From Cotesia glomerata (lineage: Eukaryota; Arthropoda; Insecta; Hymenoptera; Braconidae), in assembly GCF_020080835.1 (NCBI RefSeq), contig NC_058163.1, positions 21,045,904 through 21,109,903 of the forward strand: DNA of 64,000 nt, given 5' to 3'. The notes below the pieces were generated by a model. It saw only the letters and a program-made list of their open reading frames with translations. It ran no database searches and was not told the DNA's origin. Positions 20,983-35,900 of this stretch are shown piece by piece. Each line of letters begins with the position of its first letter. The stretch's first letter is position 1. The translations under genes and the position numbers were made by a program.

Positions 20983-23900
20983 CTGTTCAAAAAAATTTTT
21001 TTTTATTATTATATGCTATATTATATATGCTTTTTTTTTTTTTTTTTTTTATAATATGCTATTGATATTGACATCTTTGGAGGACCAGCAGATAAAATAA
21101 AAAGTTAAGCAAAAAGGGTGATTCTAAAATAATAACATTCCAGGTGTACAAATAGTGATTATAAACTATCAAATATATTCTATCAATTAATGATTATCAA
21201 TTATCAATTACTAAAAATTTTTTTCTTGTTTTATTTTTCTCTTCTTTCAAATTTTTAAAAATTTCTTAAATCTATCTTCTCTTTACAGATGCTATTTATT
21301 GTGTGAAATCATTACTAAACATTCTAGACATGAAAATGTAACATATTGTTGTAAATTGCCGAGGGCGTTTCTTTACAAATATATAAATAAATAAATTAGT
21401 TTATTTAGTGTTAAATTTTTAAAGCTTAATTTAAATAAAAATATTTCAATATCAAATATTTTTATTTAAATAACTAAATAAATTAGTTTATTTAGTGTTA
21501 AGTTTTTAAAGCTTAGTTTAAATAAAAATATTTTAATATAAAATATTTTTATTTTTAAAATAATTATTAAATTTGTCTGTTTGATTTATTATTTTATTAT
21601 TTTTTTTTTAATAATAATAATAAATTCATTTTTAATGATCGGAAAAGATGGATACAATTATTGGAAGGATGATAAGAAAAGAGGGAAAGATAAAGAACAA
21701 TGGGCAAGAATAAGATGTAGAAACATTGGGAGAGCTTATAAGAAAGAATATGCGGAGTGGACGTGTAGATTATGTGAATAAAACATGGAAACACTAATAC
21801 ATTTAATAAAATGCTAAGAGGTAAAGAAAGGGGTAAATGGGCAGGAAAGAAAGTACTTAGAAAAGTGGGATAAATTAGTAGAGGAAGAAGAGATTGAAAG
21901 AGAAATATATGCAATGCTAAAAGGTGAAATAGACGCCAATTTTTGAGAAATTTTTCGTAAAGTCGAAAAATTAATAAAAAGTAAGTCAGAAGCTGAAAAA
22001 GTTGAAGAAGAAAGTGCAGAAGTGGAACAGAGTGAGGAATGCTGAGAGGTAAAGAGAAGAAAAGATTGGCAGTAGAAGGAGAAAAGTCAAAACCAAAGGA
22101 TAATTTAAGTGTTATCAACAAATAATATTTTTAAATGTTTATACTAGTTAAAAAAAAATTTGAAAATAATTAGTAATAATTACCTATTTAAAATTTACTT
22201 TCTAATATATATCTAATAATTATATCTTAAAAAAAAAACCTTTCTATAAAACTGTAAAGTTATTCAAATAAAACACCATTTATATAATTAATTTATTTTT
22301 TAAATTAATGTTAAAATATTTTTAACAAAATTTAATAAAAAATATTTTTATATTAAAAATAATAATTAAATTCAATAATTTTGTGAGTTTACTTTTTTAT
22401 TTTGAATAAAATAAATTTATTGATTAATAATTTTTTTTTTGTAAAAAAAAAATATGATGATTTATTTAAAATAAAAATAGTAATAATAATAATAAAAAAA
22501 AAAAAATACTTACAGGTTGAATTTTAAAATAAGTTTCATGTAACTCTGGCACTGGTTTCAAGCCTATAACAGCATCTGTAAGCTTTTGATCAGCTTTATA
22601 AAAATGAGGAAACGATAAATAAACTGGTGCGCCTAAAAAATAACAACAACATTAATAAAATTAATATTTATACTTATATTATTTTTAAGGATAAAAATTC
22701 AACTTAAGTACTGGATTTGGATTTTATTCACGAATAAATTTGCCAGTAATGATTCTTACCAGTGAATTTATTAACCGAAACAACATCTTTAAATTTTTTA
22801 CATCGTTTCGTTTATAAATAAAACTGATTGGATAAGTCCGCAAAAAAGAAAAATAAGAAGACATGAATTTGGTCAATGAACCTAGACTGGTCAATATTTA
22901 AATAAAAGAAGGCAAAACAGAACTGGAGAAAATAAATAAATAAAGGATTGAATGACTCACTGTATTGACAAGGACTAATGTTCTGGAGGCCCTTGAGCGG
23001 ACAACTTGTTGGATCGTCTGGACAAAAGCACTCACTCTCGGGCTTTTTAACACTCGGAGGGTCAAAAACGTCGTCTGTGGGTGTATAAAGATCTGCGTTT
23101 ATGCCCGCCTTCTCGACAGGTCCTCGGTACTGAAGAGGTAGCACTCGACAGAGATCCTTGTCCCAAACGTGGACTACGTCTGCACCTGTGCTGTCTCGAG
23201 GAGGAAAAAATGACCCTGCAGACAAACAAACAAACATTAGCTAAAAAACTAGCTTATTTAAATTTTAAATATTCAAGTTACAATTTTTAATTCTGGTTCA
23301 AATATTGAAAATATGAAAAAATTACATCAGACCTTTTTTACAGAGAAAATTTCCTATAAAAAAGGTCATCAATTTTTCCATATCTCGCTATTTTTTTCCA
23401 AAATTTGAATTTGAAGTTAAAAACTAAAATTATAGAAGGGGCATTCCATAGCGACTGGCGAGACATTTGACTCTGGAATTTCATCAATTATAAGCTATAA
23501 TTATGTGACTGAAACTTATACAATAGTAAAATTTATCTTATAATATAGAAGAATAACGAATTAACAACATCCCTTTGTCAAAAACCTCCATTACTTTTAA
23601 AGTTTCTCGTAATTATCATTTGACTGAGTGTGACTGGTGCACTGATAGAAGGATTTAGTACAGAGTACTAAATTGATTTAGTAATAAAATTTTTATTCAT
23701 TTATTTGGGAGAAACAAATATTTTGTACCCATCAATATTATTTGTTACAGCTTAATAAATGATTTCTTTATATGAACAAAGCCTTATTACATGGAAATAA
23801 ATATTTAGTTCCACCAAATAATATTTACTAACAGGTACTAAATATTTCTTTGGCAAGTATTGTCGGTAGATGGCTATGTTTTAATTCCAATGTTTATGTG

Positions 23901-26900
23901 ATACATAACGTATTCACTAACTTAGATTATTTTATTCAGCTCAATTTTGGGAGATTTATTAAACCTTTAAAAACACACATACTCCCAATAAATATCTTCT
24001 GTTTATGTCTTTTCTCAGTGGAGTTTAGATTACATTTTTCAATCTGTCTATTATTGATGTGTTAAAAACACAATCAAACAAAAAAAAAAAATTTAATGAG
24101 ATTCTTTTCTTTATAATACATTATATTTTTACTTAAAATTGTTTATTTTAATCATTTTTATTTATTTTAAGTTAAAAAGTTAGGTTACTAAGGGCAAAAA
24201 ATCGATTTTCTTATTGATTAAAAAAATTTCTTTACAAATTAGTAAAATATAGACTTTTCATAATAAATTAGGACTAAATTAGAATGAATTAGAAAAATTT
24301 TAGCCATTTTCCCATTCCGCATGGAATGCCCCTCAAAGTTTACTTATCCAAGTTTCTACACTGATAGAAGGATTTCTTAGTATTTAAAAATATTTCTTTG
24401 TATTTAAGAAATCATTTCTTAAACATCATTTCTTAGTATTTAAGAAATATTTCTTAAATACTAAGAAATATTTCTTAAATACAAAGAAATATTTCTTAAA
24501 TACTAAGAAATATTTTTTAAATGCTAAGAAATGATTTCTTAAATACAAAGAAATCTTCTTAAATGCTAAGAAATCCTTCTATCTGTGTAATGTTTAACTT
24601 TCAATTCAAAATTCTGGACCAAATATTGGAAATATGAAAAAATAATATTAGACTTTTTTTTATAGAAGATTAAATTTCCTACAAAAAAAGTCTTCATCAA
24701 TTTTGCCCTGTTTCGCTTCCTTTCTCCAAAATTTGAATTTAAAGTCCAAAATTAAAGTTATAGAACTTATCGGTAATTTTTCAAAAGTTTAAAGTACTTC
24801 TTATGGCTAAAATATTGAAGATACAAAAAGAAATGATAAGAAATCTTTTTTATAGAAAATTTAATTTTATACAAAAAAAATCCTTACCAATTTTACTGTA
24901 TTTTTGATTCTTGAGCCAGAATATACAAATTTTAAATAACTTATCAACTTTTAAAATAATTTTTAATTACCTTCTGAAGCTGTTATTGAATTACAGGGCT
25001 CATCTTCCCAATACGGAAGCCGATCTAGGCCGTTCAACTTATTAATAAGCCCAAACTGTTTCATATCAGTATGCCCAGTATAAATTGTCGACACCTCATC
25101 CAGCGTTCCATTTCTCTGCAAGTAAAAAAAATTCAATCATTTCATTACTGAAAAGTAATAAATATTAATCAAGCATTTTTATGTTCTACTTGGCATGGCG
25201 ATTAATTGTTCAGTGATTAATTCATCTGTTCGCACCTAATAAATTACAAACTTTATTAGTCGCTCAGAAACTAACGGTAATATAAGTCTAATCAGTAGCA
25301 AGAAGAAACAAGTTTGATTTCAAAGATAATTAAATTACAACAATTTTAATTATTAATTTAATTTTCAGTGGAGACTTACGGCAAGAAGAAGCCCCATCTG
25401 ATGCATCGGTCGCCGCGCTTTTGGAAAAAATCGGTGCGCTATGCTCACCAGTGGGTCGTCATATCCGAAGACCAATTGTTGGGCTGTGACAGGAACAAAA
25501 GGCTTTTGATTCAGTCCACTTATGAACACTGATAGTCCGAAGTTTAGGAACCTTGGCAAACTCTTACTTTGTGTCGTCAATGTCTGTTTATAAAATTAAG
25601 GTATTGTTTAAAAATTTTTTATTACAATTTTTTAAATTTTTACAACAAATCAATTATAATAAAAATCATTTGTATTTTTTTTTAATTTCTACAATTTTTT
25701 TCAATAATAATTTAATTGTTATAAAAATCTTAAAAAATTGTAAGATATTTGTTAATTTTAAAATAATTTATTTATAATTAATACGGTAAGTTTTTTGATT
25801 TAATCTTTGGTACTTACGAGAAGCGGAATATTTGGTACTAAAACTCGCAAGTCCTTGTCTTTAGACAATTCCGGTACGAAGTTCAAGATCTTTTTGTGCT
25901 GATATGATACTGTGCCATTGTTATGAAATACTATGTTTACTTTTTCCATGTCTTCTCTGTAATTAAAAAAAAAAAAATTATTTAAAAATTTTTAATTTAA
26001 AAAAAATTCCAAATTTACTAAAATTCAATTATTTTATTGAAGAAAAATTTTATTTTCAATATAAAAATTAATTTAATTTAAAGTAGGGAGAAACAGGAAA
26101 TAAAAACATAATTTTTATTGAAAATATTTGCAACAATAAATTATTTTTATTAGCATAAAAAATTAATTTTAAATTATTGATAATTATAGTTTAATAAAAA
26201 TTAATTTTAAATTATTGATAATTATAGTTTAAAAAAAATTTCAAATTCACTAAAATAAAATTATTTTATTGAATAAAAATTATATTTTTATCATAAAAAT
26301 TAATTCAATTAAAATTAGGAATGAAACAGGAAATAAAAACATAATAATTTTTATTTAAAATATTTTCTACAAGAAGAAATAATTTTTATTGGCATAAAAA
26401 ATTAATTTTAATAGTATAGTATAATTATAATTAAAAAAAAATTCTAAATTCAATTATTTTATTGAATAGAAATTTTATTTTTAATAAAAAAATTAATTCA
26501 ATTAAAATTAGGGACGAAACAGGAAATAAAAACATAATTTTTATTTAAAATATTTTCTACAAGAAGAAATAATTTTTATTAGCATAAAAAATTAATTTTA
26601 AATAATTATAGTTATGATTTTTAATGAAAAAAAATTACTATAAATTCTACGGTGGAAATGTTTTAGATACACGCATAAATAATATATGAGAAATTAATTA
26701 TATCACTGACCTTAAACTCAACTAAGAACAATTAAAGTTACATTAATAATTGCAGAATAAAAAAATCGCGTGCAGCCTTTTAATTGTTGAGTGAATAATT
26801 GTTAATTATGTTAAATGGTAATGAATTATACAGTCAAGTAAAAGATGACTAAAAATTGATAATTAGGTCACTAAAATATTGAATAACATATAAAATTATT

Positions 26901-29900
26901 TTCTTTTTTATGTAATTTTATTTTATTGTATAAATGTTCGTTTATAAGCTGAATAATTAGCGACCTAGAGAAGGTCGTATATTTTCTCGAGAAAGTACCG
27001 CAGATTCGACACGGCAGATGAACGACAAGTTACTGGCTGCAATCTCCATAATATAATTGTTGGCTTATGATTAAGCGTTAAGTTATTTTTATATAATATT
27101 ACTTAGCTAAATTGCTTGGAGCGTATGAGCTACTGCCGTGATATTTGATCATTATATTGTTGAGAAAGCATCAATTTAGCCAACTGATTTTTCATTATTG
27201 TATTATTTATTTATAGTCGAGAAACTAGGTGAATATCATTAACATTGACGCTTATAGAATCTCATTTATTATTATTAATGTGACTTTTTAATTGTGAAAT
27301 TTATTTATTAAAATATTTAAATTGTAAAAATTTATTATAATGAGAAAAATTAATTTGATTTAAGAAGAAAAAATTTTTAATAATAAAAAAAAAATTTAAT
27401 TAAATTTTATTTGATTAAAAAATTTTTTTTTAAATTTAATTTAAAATAATTAAACTTTCAGAAATGATTTTAGTAAAAAAAAACTTGTTTTAATCAAAAT
27501 AATTTTTTTTTAATGTAATTGTTTCAAAAAAAATTTTTTTTAATCAAAATAATTTCTTTCTTATTTCAAAAATATTTTTTTTTCTTAATCAATTAATGTT
27601 TTTTTTTTTCAAAGTAATTGATTAAAAAAATTTTTTTTTTTTTAAATTTAATTAAAAATGATTTAGCTTTAAAAATTGATTTTAGTTAAAAAAAAAAGTT
27701 GTTTTAATCAAAATAATTTTTTTCTTAATTCAAAAATATTTTTTTTGAATCAATTAATTTTTTTCTTAAAGTAATGGATTAAAAAAAAATTTTTTTTCAA
27801 TCAAAATATTTTTTTTAAACCAACTAGATTTTCTTATAGTAATTTAAAAATTTTATAGTACCAACTAAAGATAAAATATTAATGTCCAAAGATTACGAAA
27901 CTTAATTAAGTTAAGAGATGAATTATAGCAAAATTAATTGAATAAGTATTAATTAAAATTTTCTAAAGATTGTTTAATCATCCATAAGATAAAAATGATA
28001 ATCACTTTCATGCATCTTATGCGTTAAATTAATAAAGAGGAGAACGAATGTTTATCTAATATCTGTTTCTCCAATTAGCCAATAACAGAGGTACTTATAA
28101 GTATATATAGTTGTAAATGATAGGCTTACATATAATAATATAATCTTTCGTGTGATTTGATCGGTTCGATACACAAGATTGAATCATAGGCCATTATTAC
28201 ATGAGACTATTACACAGTGTTGCATACTTTTGAAGATGTAATAGCTCTCGTAACACATAGTACAAGTACGCGTTTAACTTATTCGCGAGTCAGCATCGAC
28301 CTGTACCACCAACTTCCGTATTATATGCTAGAAAGTAAAGTATTTGCATACCCACCGCAACCACAATAGGAGTTAATATTTTATTTAATAGTCTATTTAA
28401 ATAAGTCATTCTCATTTCGTTTTATTGCGCCTGTAATTATCCTAAATCACCGCAATTGTCTCACCCATTTTTCCGGCTAAGCAATCAAGAACAATGAGCG
28501 AGCTTTGCAAAGATTTAGTGAAGCAACCAGCCAGGTTTAAGATAATTAAAACGATTCTTTTTAATAATTAATATAACTTATATTATATAAAATTGTGCAA
28601 TGGAAACAGTAAACAGTGCAATAAATTTGTCAGAGGGCAACTTTTACTTTTTTATCTTGAATTGTATTCTCATAAGCAAGAACAATGTGAAAGTGATATA
28701 TGAGCGCTATTTTTTTCCCTAATCGCGGTATCAAAAAACGGCCACGTACTCGTTAAAAATTTTATCTCAAAATTTCATCGTTTTTTTTTAGGAATAAAGA
28801 AATAAAACGCCGACTCATACTTTCGGATTGTGCAATGTAATAATTTATTTATTTTTTTTAGGAGGATAGTTGCGGTTAATGTCACGCATGGAAGCTCGAT
28901 ATTGCTATTTTGACATGTGGATTATTTTTATAAAACAATGAATTGTGACGGCGAAATTTGAAAGCTATTTTATTTAAATAACATACTGCTGGTTGAATTG
29001 CAATGCAATTATTAAAACGTAAATTGTTTAAATAGAAAGTATTGGAACAACGAACACCGAGTGAGTATACATGCACTTAACCCTGTGTTATTTATTATTA
29101 GATAATCAACTTATTGGGTCAACGTGCTACTATAAAAGTAAATATTTTAATATTTATGTTTATTTACTGATTTATCAACATTATATTTAAATTAAGAGAT
29201 ATCTGATTATTTTTTTAACAAATAAATTAATGCAAGAAAAATTTATTTTAAAAATTATAAATGCAATTTTTTTTAAATAATTTTTTAATTCTAGTTTATT
29301 TTTATGAAAATTAATTTTCCAGATAGTTAATAATTTAAAAAATTTTTTTAACAAATAAATTATGGCAAAAAAATTGACTTGTAGAAATTGAAAAAAAAAA
29401 AAAATTAAAAATGCAATTTTTTTAAAACAATTTTTTAGAAAAAATTTTTGTCATTAATTTTGAGAAGCGTCACAAAAATTATCAAATTTATATACAATGT
29501 ATTATGCAAAATTATTAAAAATTAATATTGATAGTAAATTTAACAAACTTCTAAAAATTTTAAAGATTTTTCTGACAATTAAATTATATAGAAAAAAATT
29601 TATTAAAAAAATTCCACATGTAGAAATTCTAAAAAATTTTTAATTCGAATTTTTTAAAAATATTCTTTTATATAACAATTAAGGGGTTACATGTGTTTCA
29701 CGGTTTCAAAAAATCGATTTTCTTGTCTTATTAAATTCTACAACTCTAGAATATTATCTTAAAGTTTCAAATCGATTCAAATAATAGTTTCAGAGATACA
29801 GTTTTAAAAAGTTGCGCGCTCAAGGCGCTGCTGTTGTATTGTCACTCAAAACTTTAGACGCGTTTTTCTCAAAACTATGTTTTCAAAGACGGTACCCAAG

Positions 29901-32900
29901 ATTTCTCGAGAATTACTCAACCGATCTTGATTAAATTTTAGACAAGTCTTCGAGATATAATTTACAAGATCTTGAACGAAGGATTTTTTTGTTAATTACA
30001 ACTATTTAAAAAAAAGAAATACCGCGAAATTTTAGCCAAATTTTTAATTTTTTTGTAACAACCTCTGCCAAAAATCCAATTTTAATTTTTTTTTCCTTCG
30101 TTCAAGACCTAATTTGAAGTCTTAACTAAAGCACATATTTTTTTTCACACTTCTGATGAACCTGCTAGGAGTTCTGCTGATCACGCGTACGCATCTTTTT
30201 TCCGAGGGCTCACCGGAAATGTCGTCACATTATCAGTTTTTAGTTTTTTTTTTAAAATCTCAGTAATCTCTTATTAAACATGTATTTTTGAGACAGTAAA
30301 AAGTTTAAATAAAATATTTCATTTTTTCTATTAAAAAAAAATTGTTGAAAATAGGGCATTTTTTCCCGGAGGAAACCCATGTAACCCCTTAATGCAAGAA
30401 AAATTTATTTTTAAAATTATAAATGCAATTTTTTAAAAATAATTTTCTAATTCTAGTTTATTTTTATTAAAATTAATTTTGCAGACAGTTGATATATGAT
30501 AATTTAAAAAATTTTTTCATCAAACAAATCATGGCAAAAAAATTGACATGTAGAAATTAAAAAAAAGAAAAATATAATTTTTAAAAATAATTTTGGAAAA
30601 AATTTTTGTCATTAATTTTGACAAGTGTCACAAAAAATTATCAAATTTATATATTATGATTTATGCAAAATTTTGATAATATAAATGATTAAAAATTAAT
30701 ATTGATAATGATAGTAAATTTAACAAACATCTAAAAATTTTAAAGATTTTTATTATAACAATTAAATTATACAGAAAAAAAAATTTTTAAAAAAATTCCA
30801 CATAGAAATTTTAAATGCGAATTTTTTAAAAATATTTTTTTTCTATAATAATTAATAGGTTATAAAAATCTAAAGAAAAGTCAGACGTCTGAAAATTTCA
30901 GTATCATATATTAATAAAAAAAAAATAAATATAAAATTTACTAAAACAATTTTAAAAGGCGGAAGAGAAAATCCGACACGCGAGCATCATCGACAAGTGT
31001 TCTTAGCATTAGAAATTCACGTCAATTTTTTTTATAGCGGAAAAGCAGAATTGTACGTACATATATATTAATATATCAATTTATATAACTTTTTGTTTGA
31101 TTTTATAGCTCAATCCTCGTTTTGTAAATAAACCACCTTGTCCAGGATAATGTTGACGTAAATCTTACGTACGGGAAGTCGACAGCTCCATTTATAAGAG
31201 GCCTAACCGCATTACATGGGCTACATGGTACATAATATAACGATATCAAGTTGGGATAATAAATATAATTCCTAGTGCTGGTGCTAGGGATGATTGCCCA
31301 GGCGTTGGACGTAAGCACATACCACATATCAGAGTAATAATATAATGTAATACAAGAGTACTCTCACTTTGAAACTTAGATCCAACTTCTGGACTTTACT
31401 CTTGTACAAAAAAGATTATTACTTTCATTTACAATTAGGTATTATTACTACTACTTTTTATTATTTTTACGACTTAGCTAATTGCGTTATGTCATCTTCA
31501 AATTTATTTTCTCAATTAATGAGCCGATTTTTCCGAGATTCATTCAAACCAAGGCTATTAATTGAACTTTTTATGTTATGGTAGCGAGTCTAGATGATCG
31601 ATAAAAATTTTTATTGTGAAGAAAATAAAATACAAGGTAAATAAGAAAAGGAGCAAGCGATGCGTTAGATATAAACAGAGTTGACGTATTAAATAACCCT
31701 GGGAATGCCCCGAGCCGTAGCTCAGTCTATTACAATAATTTTAATATTGTGGACATTATGAAGAGGTAATTTGAATAGTCGGATTCAATTACACTAGCTT
31801 TCAATTATTCTTATTATTTATGTTATTGTTATATTTAAATTGCGCGACCTTATTTACGGATTCATATTTTTATATTATAACAAGGAAATTTTTTTTGTTT
31901 TTATTTTACATTTTTACGCGAGGCTATTTAACAAGTTAACATATATAATAGGTGTATGAGGATTGAAGAAATAAATTTAAGAGGGTCGGGTGATAAATTT
32001 AATACAAAGCGAGAAATATCTTCACGTACTTGAGATACTTCTAGTCTTTCATCGCTGACTTATTTTTATAAATTTTTTTTTTCTATTCAAATTTTAACGA
32101 TAATTTTTTATTAATATTTTGGATTAATTAAAAATAATTAATATTAAAATTAATGTTGCTTCAATTATTAAAAAAGCCATTCGGCATCCGAAATAGAACT
32201 AGATTTTATAATGAATAAAATAAAAACTACTAGGATCGTATACAAAAAAAAATATACTTACGTACATAAGGTACATCGTTAAAACGCCTGAATAAATATT
32301 GTATGTCTGAAGTTATCAATAGCCGTTACAATTTTGATCCGTGTATATTTATTATGATTAAAATAATAACTTTTAAATTATCAATAAACTAATTATCTAC
32401 TATAAAACGAATGCAAAAGTAAAATTTCGTTATATAGACAGAGAGAGTAGGTAATTTTTAGCTTAAACCGATGGTTAGATATGCAAATTAAAACTCATTT
32501 ATTAGGCTTTCAGATGCAATCCACAAACATTGTACAAATTATCGCATTTAATAATTATTTTGCAAAGAAACAGTGATAATACCAATTTTTGAATATTTTG
32601 AAGAATTCAAATTGCTGAGCTATACACTGAAAAAAAAATTAACTTTATTCAAGAGAAAAATTCTTGAACCAAGAAAATAATTTTGAAGAGTTTCATTGTC
32701 TTGAACCAAGACGAAAAATTCTTTAATTAAGTAAAATTTACTTAAACCAAGAAAAATTTCTTAGTTAAAGAATTTTTCTACTCAAATCAAGAAGATAAAA
32801 TTCTTCAAAATTATTTACTTGATTCAAGTAAATTTTTTTTTCTGTGTACTATTTAATTAAAAGAAAATGAAAAAAAATTATGCAAATTAAAGCTTATTTC

Positions 32901-35900
32901 ATAAACTTTCAGATACAATTTACAGAAATTTAATAGGATATTGCGTCAAGTTGTTATTGTGCGAAAAATAAGTAAAAGCGATGATTTTGGAGATTTTTGA
33001 AAATTTTTGAATTGCTGTCATTCCTAAATTATTTAATTTAGGAAAAAAAATAAACAGCTAAATAAAAGCTTATTTATCAAGCTTTCAAATGTCATTTACA
33101 GAAATTTAATAGAATATTGCGTTCAATTGTTATTGCGCGTAAAAATAGCAGAAGTGAAAATTTTTACGATTTTTGAAAGTTTTTGAATTGCTCTCATTTC
33201 TAAACTAATCGACCGATTTAGCTCATCTTCAAACTTAACCTCGAAAATCGTCCTAAGAATAAGTATGTGACGTTTTATTAAGATCCATATAGAATTTTGG
33301 GAGTTAGAGAAGATACAAAGCCGGTTATATCGTATATATATTTACATACATATATAAACTTTTGAACCATATACATTTTTTGAATCCGCTTGAAGAGCTG
33401 AGTCGAAATATAACAAAATTTTTCAAAAGTTTCGTCATGAGGACCAATGCAATAGTTAGATTTCTATGAAATCTACTAGAAAATAAATTAATTAATAAAA
33501 AAAAAAATAACTTACCTATAAACAAATGGTCCAACTTCTTGAAGTTTTGGTTTTTCATTTAAACTTAAAAAGGTATCAGCATTCGTAACATTGAATATAT
33601 AAACTTTGGTAAGTCTAACAACTCCGGGTTTTTGCCAATATTGAAACGAAAGTGAGCCATTCCATAGCCTTAATTGCTGTAACAAATCAAAATCACCTCG
33701 TTAAATAATTACCTCATCTTAATTAAATAAATTACCAACATTAGCGTCATCCCACTACCGATTTCGCGATATTAAAAAATTGAAATCCTATCGAAACAAT
33801 AATGACTAATTTCATAAGAGATAAAATATATTTTTTTATCATATGCAATGTGAAAGTTCTGGTGAACAAATGTTATAGGAATATTATTATATATCGTAAT
33901 AAATCTAAACTATAAACCATAGTCTAAATATCCTTTCACTGATTTATTTATCAGTGTTTGTTGATTGATAATTATCTTACGGTTGATTATAGTTTATTTA
34001 TTGACTATTGTGATTGTAATTTATATGTTACTTATTTCAATCGATTCACATTTTTTATGAAATATTTACACAATTAATAACAATTATTTTTATTTTAAAT
34101 GGAAAAACTTTTTTTTATTGAAAATAAAACTTTTTTTTATGAATTTTAAACACTTTAAGAATAATTAAATTAAACGGAGCCGTGAACTTTAAAATTATGA
34201 GGGAAAAAAATTTTATCAGTTAATAATATATACTTACTCTTAAAATAACGTAATCAACCCAAGGTATACTACTGAGAATAATACCGATTGCCAACGCCAG
34301 AAGCCCGAATAGAATAGCGGCTATTCTACCTGTAAGCAAAAAATTAAAATTAAGTTTATGTTTTATGTACTAAATAACGTTTAATGTTTCTTTATGGCAC
34401 ACATTTATATAATTAATGGTCGTTGCAAAATGCTAACATACTCTGGAATGAAAAATGATACTTAGTATTAATGATAATTGTTATTTTTTGTATATTAATA
34501 TCATATAAATTTTTTTCCTTCTTTTAAAAAAAATTTTGAGAATTTTATTGAAAATTTTTTTGGAGTTTAATTTAAAATTTTGGCGAAAGGATGCAAGATC
34601 GAAAAATTGATAAGGATTTTATGGATAAGAAATTAAATCCTATCCAAAAAAAGTCTCATCATTTTTTTATATCTTCAATATTTTAGCCACAAAAAATACT
34701 ATAAACTTTTGAAAATTATTTATGTTTTACACAGAAAGAAAAATTTCTTGACTGGAGAATAAAATTCTTGGCTTAAGAAAATTTTCGGGTGCCTGAAGGA
34801 AGACCGAAGTTGTGTTGGCTGAAGTAAAAATTTTTCTTGAAATTCTATTCTTGGTGGAAGTCATTTTTTCTTAATTTAAATTATCATAAATACTTGATAC
34901 AATAAATTTTTATATTTGATCAAGATTTTTAGATACTTTAGGAAAGCAGCGCTACCTACTTCACCTTGAGAAAATTTTTCTCTTGAATATTTGATACCCA
35001 TTTTATATTGGTTCGCAACAATTGATCCCGCGACATTGTATCCCTGATTGTGTCGCTGACTTGTCTATACGACAAATTTAACTACAAATTAATATCTGTT
35101 ATTTACCGTAAGATGGACGGTGGTGTTTACTCAAGTCAGGTCTTAATAGGTGACTGAATAGTAGTTACGGACAGTGTCTCGGATAGCTTAACTGGTAGAG
35201 CCTTTGGTGCGTAACCGAACGATCCGGGTTCGAGTCCCGGTCCGGGCTGTCCGAATTATATTTTTTCAGTTACCGAAAAATTCCTACTGAGTAAAAAAAG
35301 GTCTCCCCTTCCCCTCTTTATCCTTATTCACCCAATTCCCAAATTTGCCGTGGACATTATGACGCTGATACAACATCGCGGGATCAATTGTCGCGGAACC
35401 TTTTATATTATTTTATCGTGCAATTATACATATTGAATGAAAAAAAAATGATTCAATATTATTTGGTCTTCCCATTTGACATGTTAATCAATAAAAATAT
35501 TAATGAAAATTTACTTCAAGATACGTATTTCTTAAAGCAAGAGAATTAATTTTGTTAGAATAAATGAAATTTATTGTCAAAAAAAATTTTTTTTCGCTCA
35601 AGAAAATAATTAGAAAGAAAAATATTTTCTTGGCTCAAGTGAACCTTTTTTTCTGTGTATAACTTTAGCTTCTTAACTTTAAATTTAAATTTTGGAAAAA
35701 GGAATATATTTTTAATATTTCACCCAGAATTTTGAATCGAAGTTAGAAGATTTAAAATTCAAATAAACTAATTTTTTATTTCTTAATAATAATATAAAAA
35801 AATATATTAATAATATTAAAAGAGAAGGGTAATAGTAATCGTCCTCAACATATTAAATAGTTTTATTTGTAGAACGTTAGAAGACTTTAGCAATAGAAGC

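Larger units (their letters stand above)
25957..33515 (-). other. Scavenger receptor intron 3 (7.6 kb)
   Basis: Mostly AT-rich repeats (listed separately). Segments of higher complexity with no ORF support lie at 26940-27060 (GCGACCTAGAGAAGGTCGTA, GAAAGTACCGCAGATTCGAC), 28140-28340, 28440-28520 and 31100-31330. These are the best places to look for conserved regulatory DNA, but nothing in the sequence alone proves that. Confidence 0.5.
34730..35657. mobile_element. TA|CAC...GTG|TA MITE carrying a nested element
   Basis: Ends CACAGAAAGAAAAATTTCTT / TTCTTGGCTCAAGTGAACC...TTTTCTGTG, with TA on both sides (34728-34729, 35658-35659). Inner words (TTCTTGGCTTAAGAAAATTT) repeat in inverted form on the right. 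A 391-bp element with its own 9-bp duplication (35010-35400) is inserted in the middle. Confidence 0.75.

Noticed and set aside
20600..21100. 166-codon plus-strand frame opposite the last scavenger receptor exon
   Set aside because: Antisense of a clearly coding minus-strand exon. Its end runs into a T-rich intron.
21597..22121. 174-codon minus-strand frame rich in Leu/Phe
   Set aside because: It is the reverse of the A/G-rich LINE fragment. Composition explains the hydrophobic reading and no motif is present.
31705..31725. tRNA box A-like CCGTAGCTCAGTC
   Set aside because: No box B or cloverleaf follows within 60 bases.
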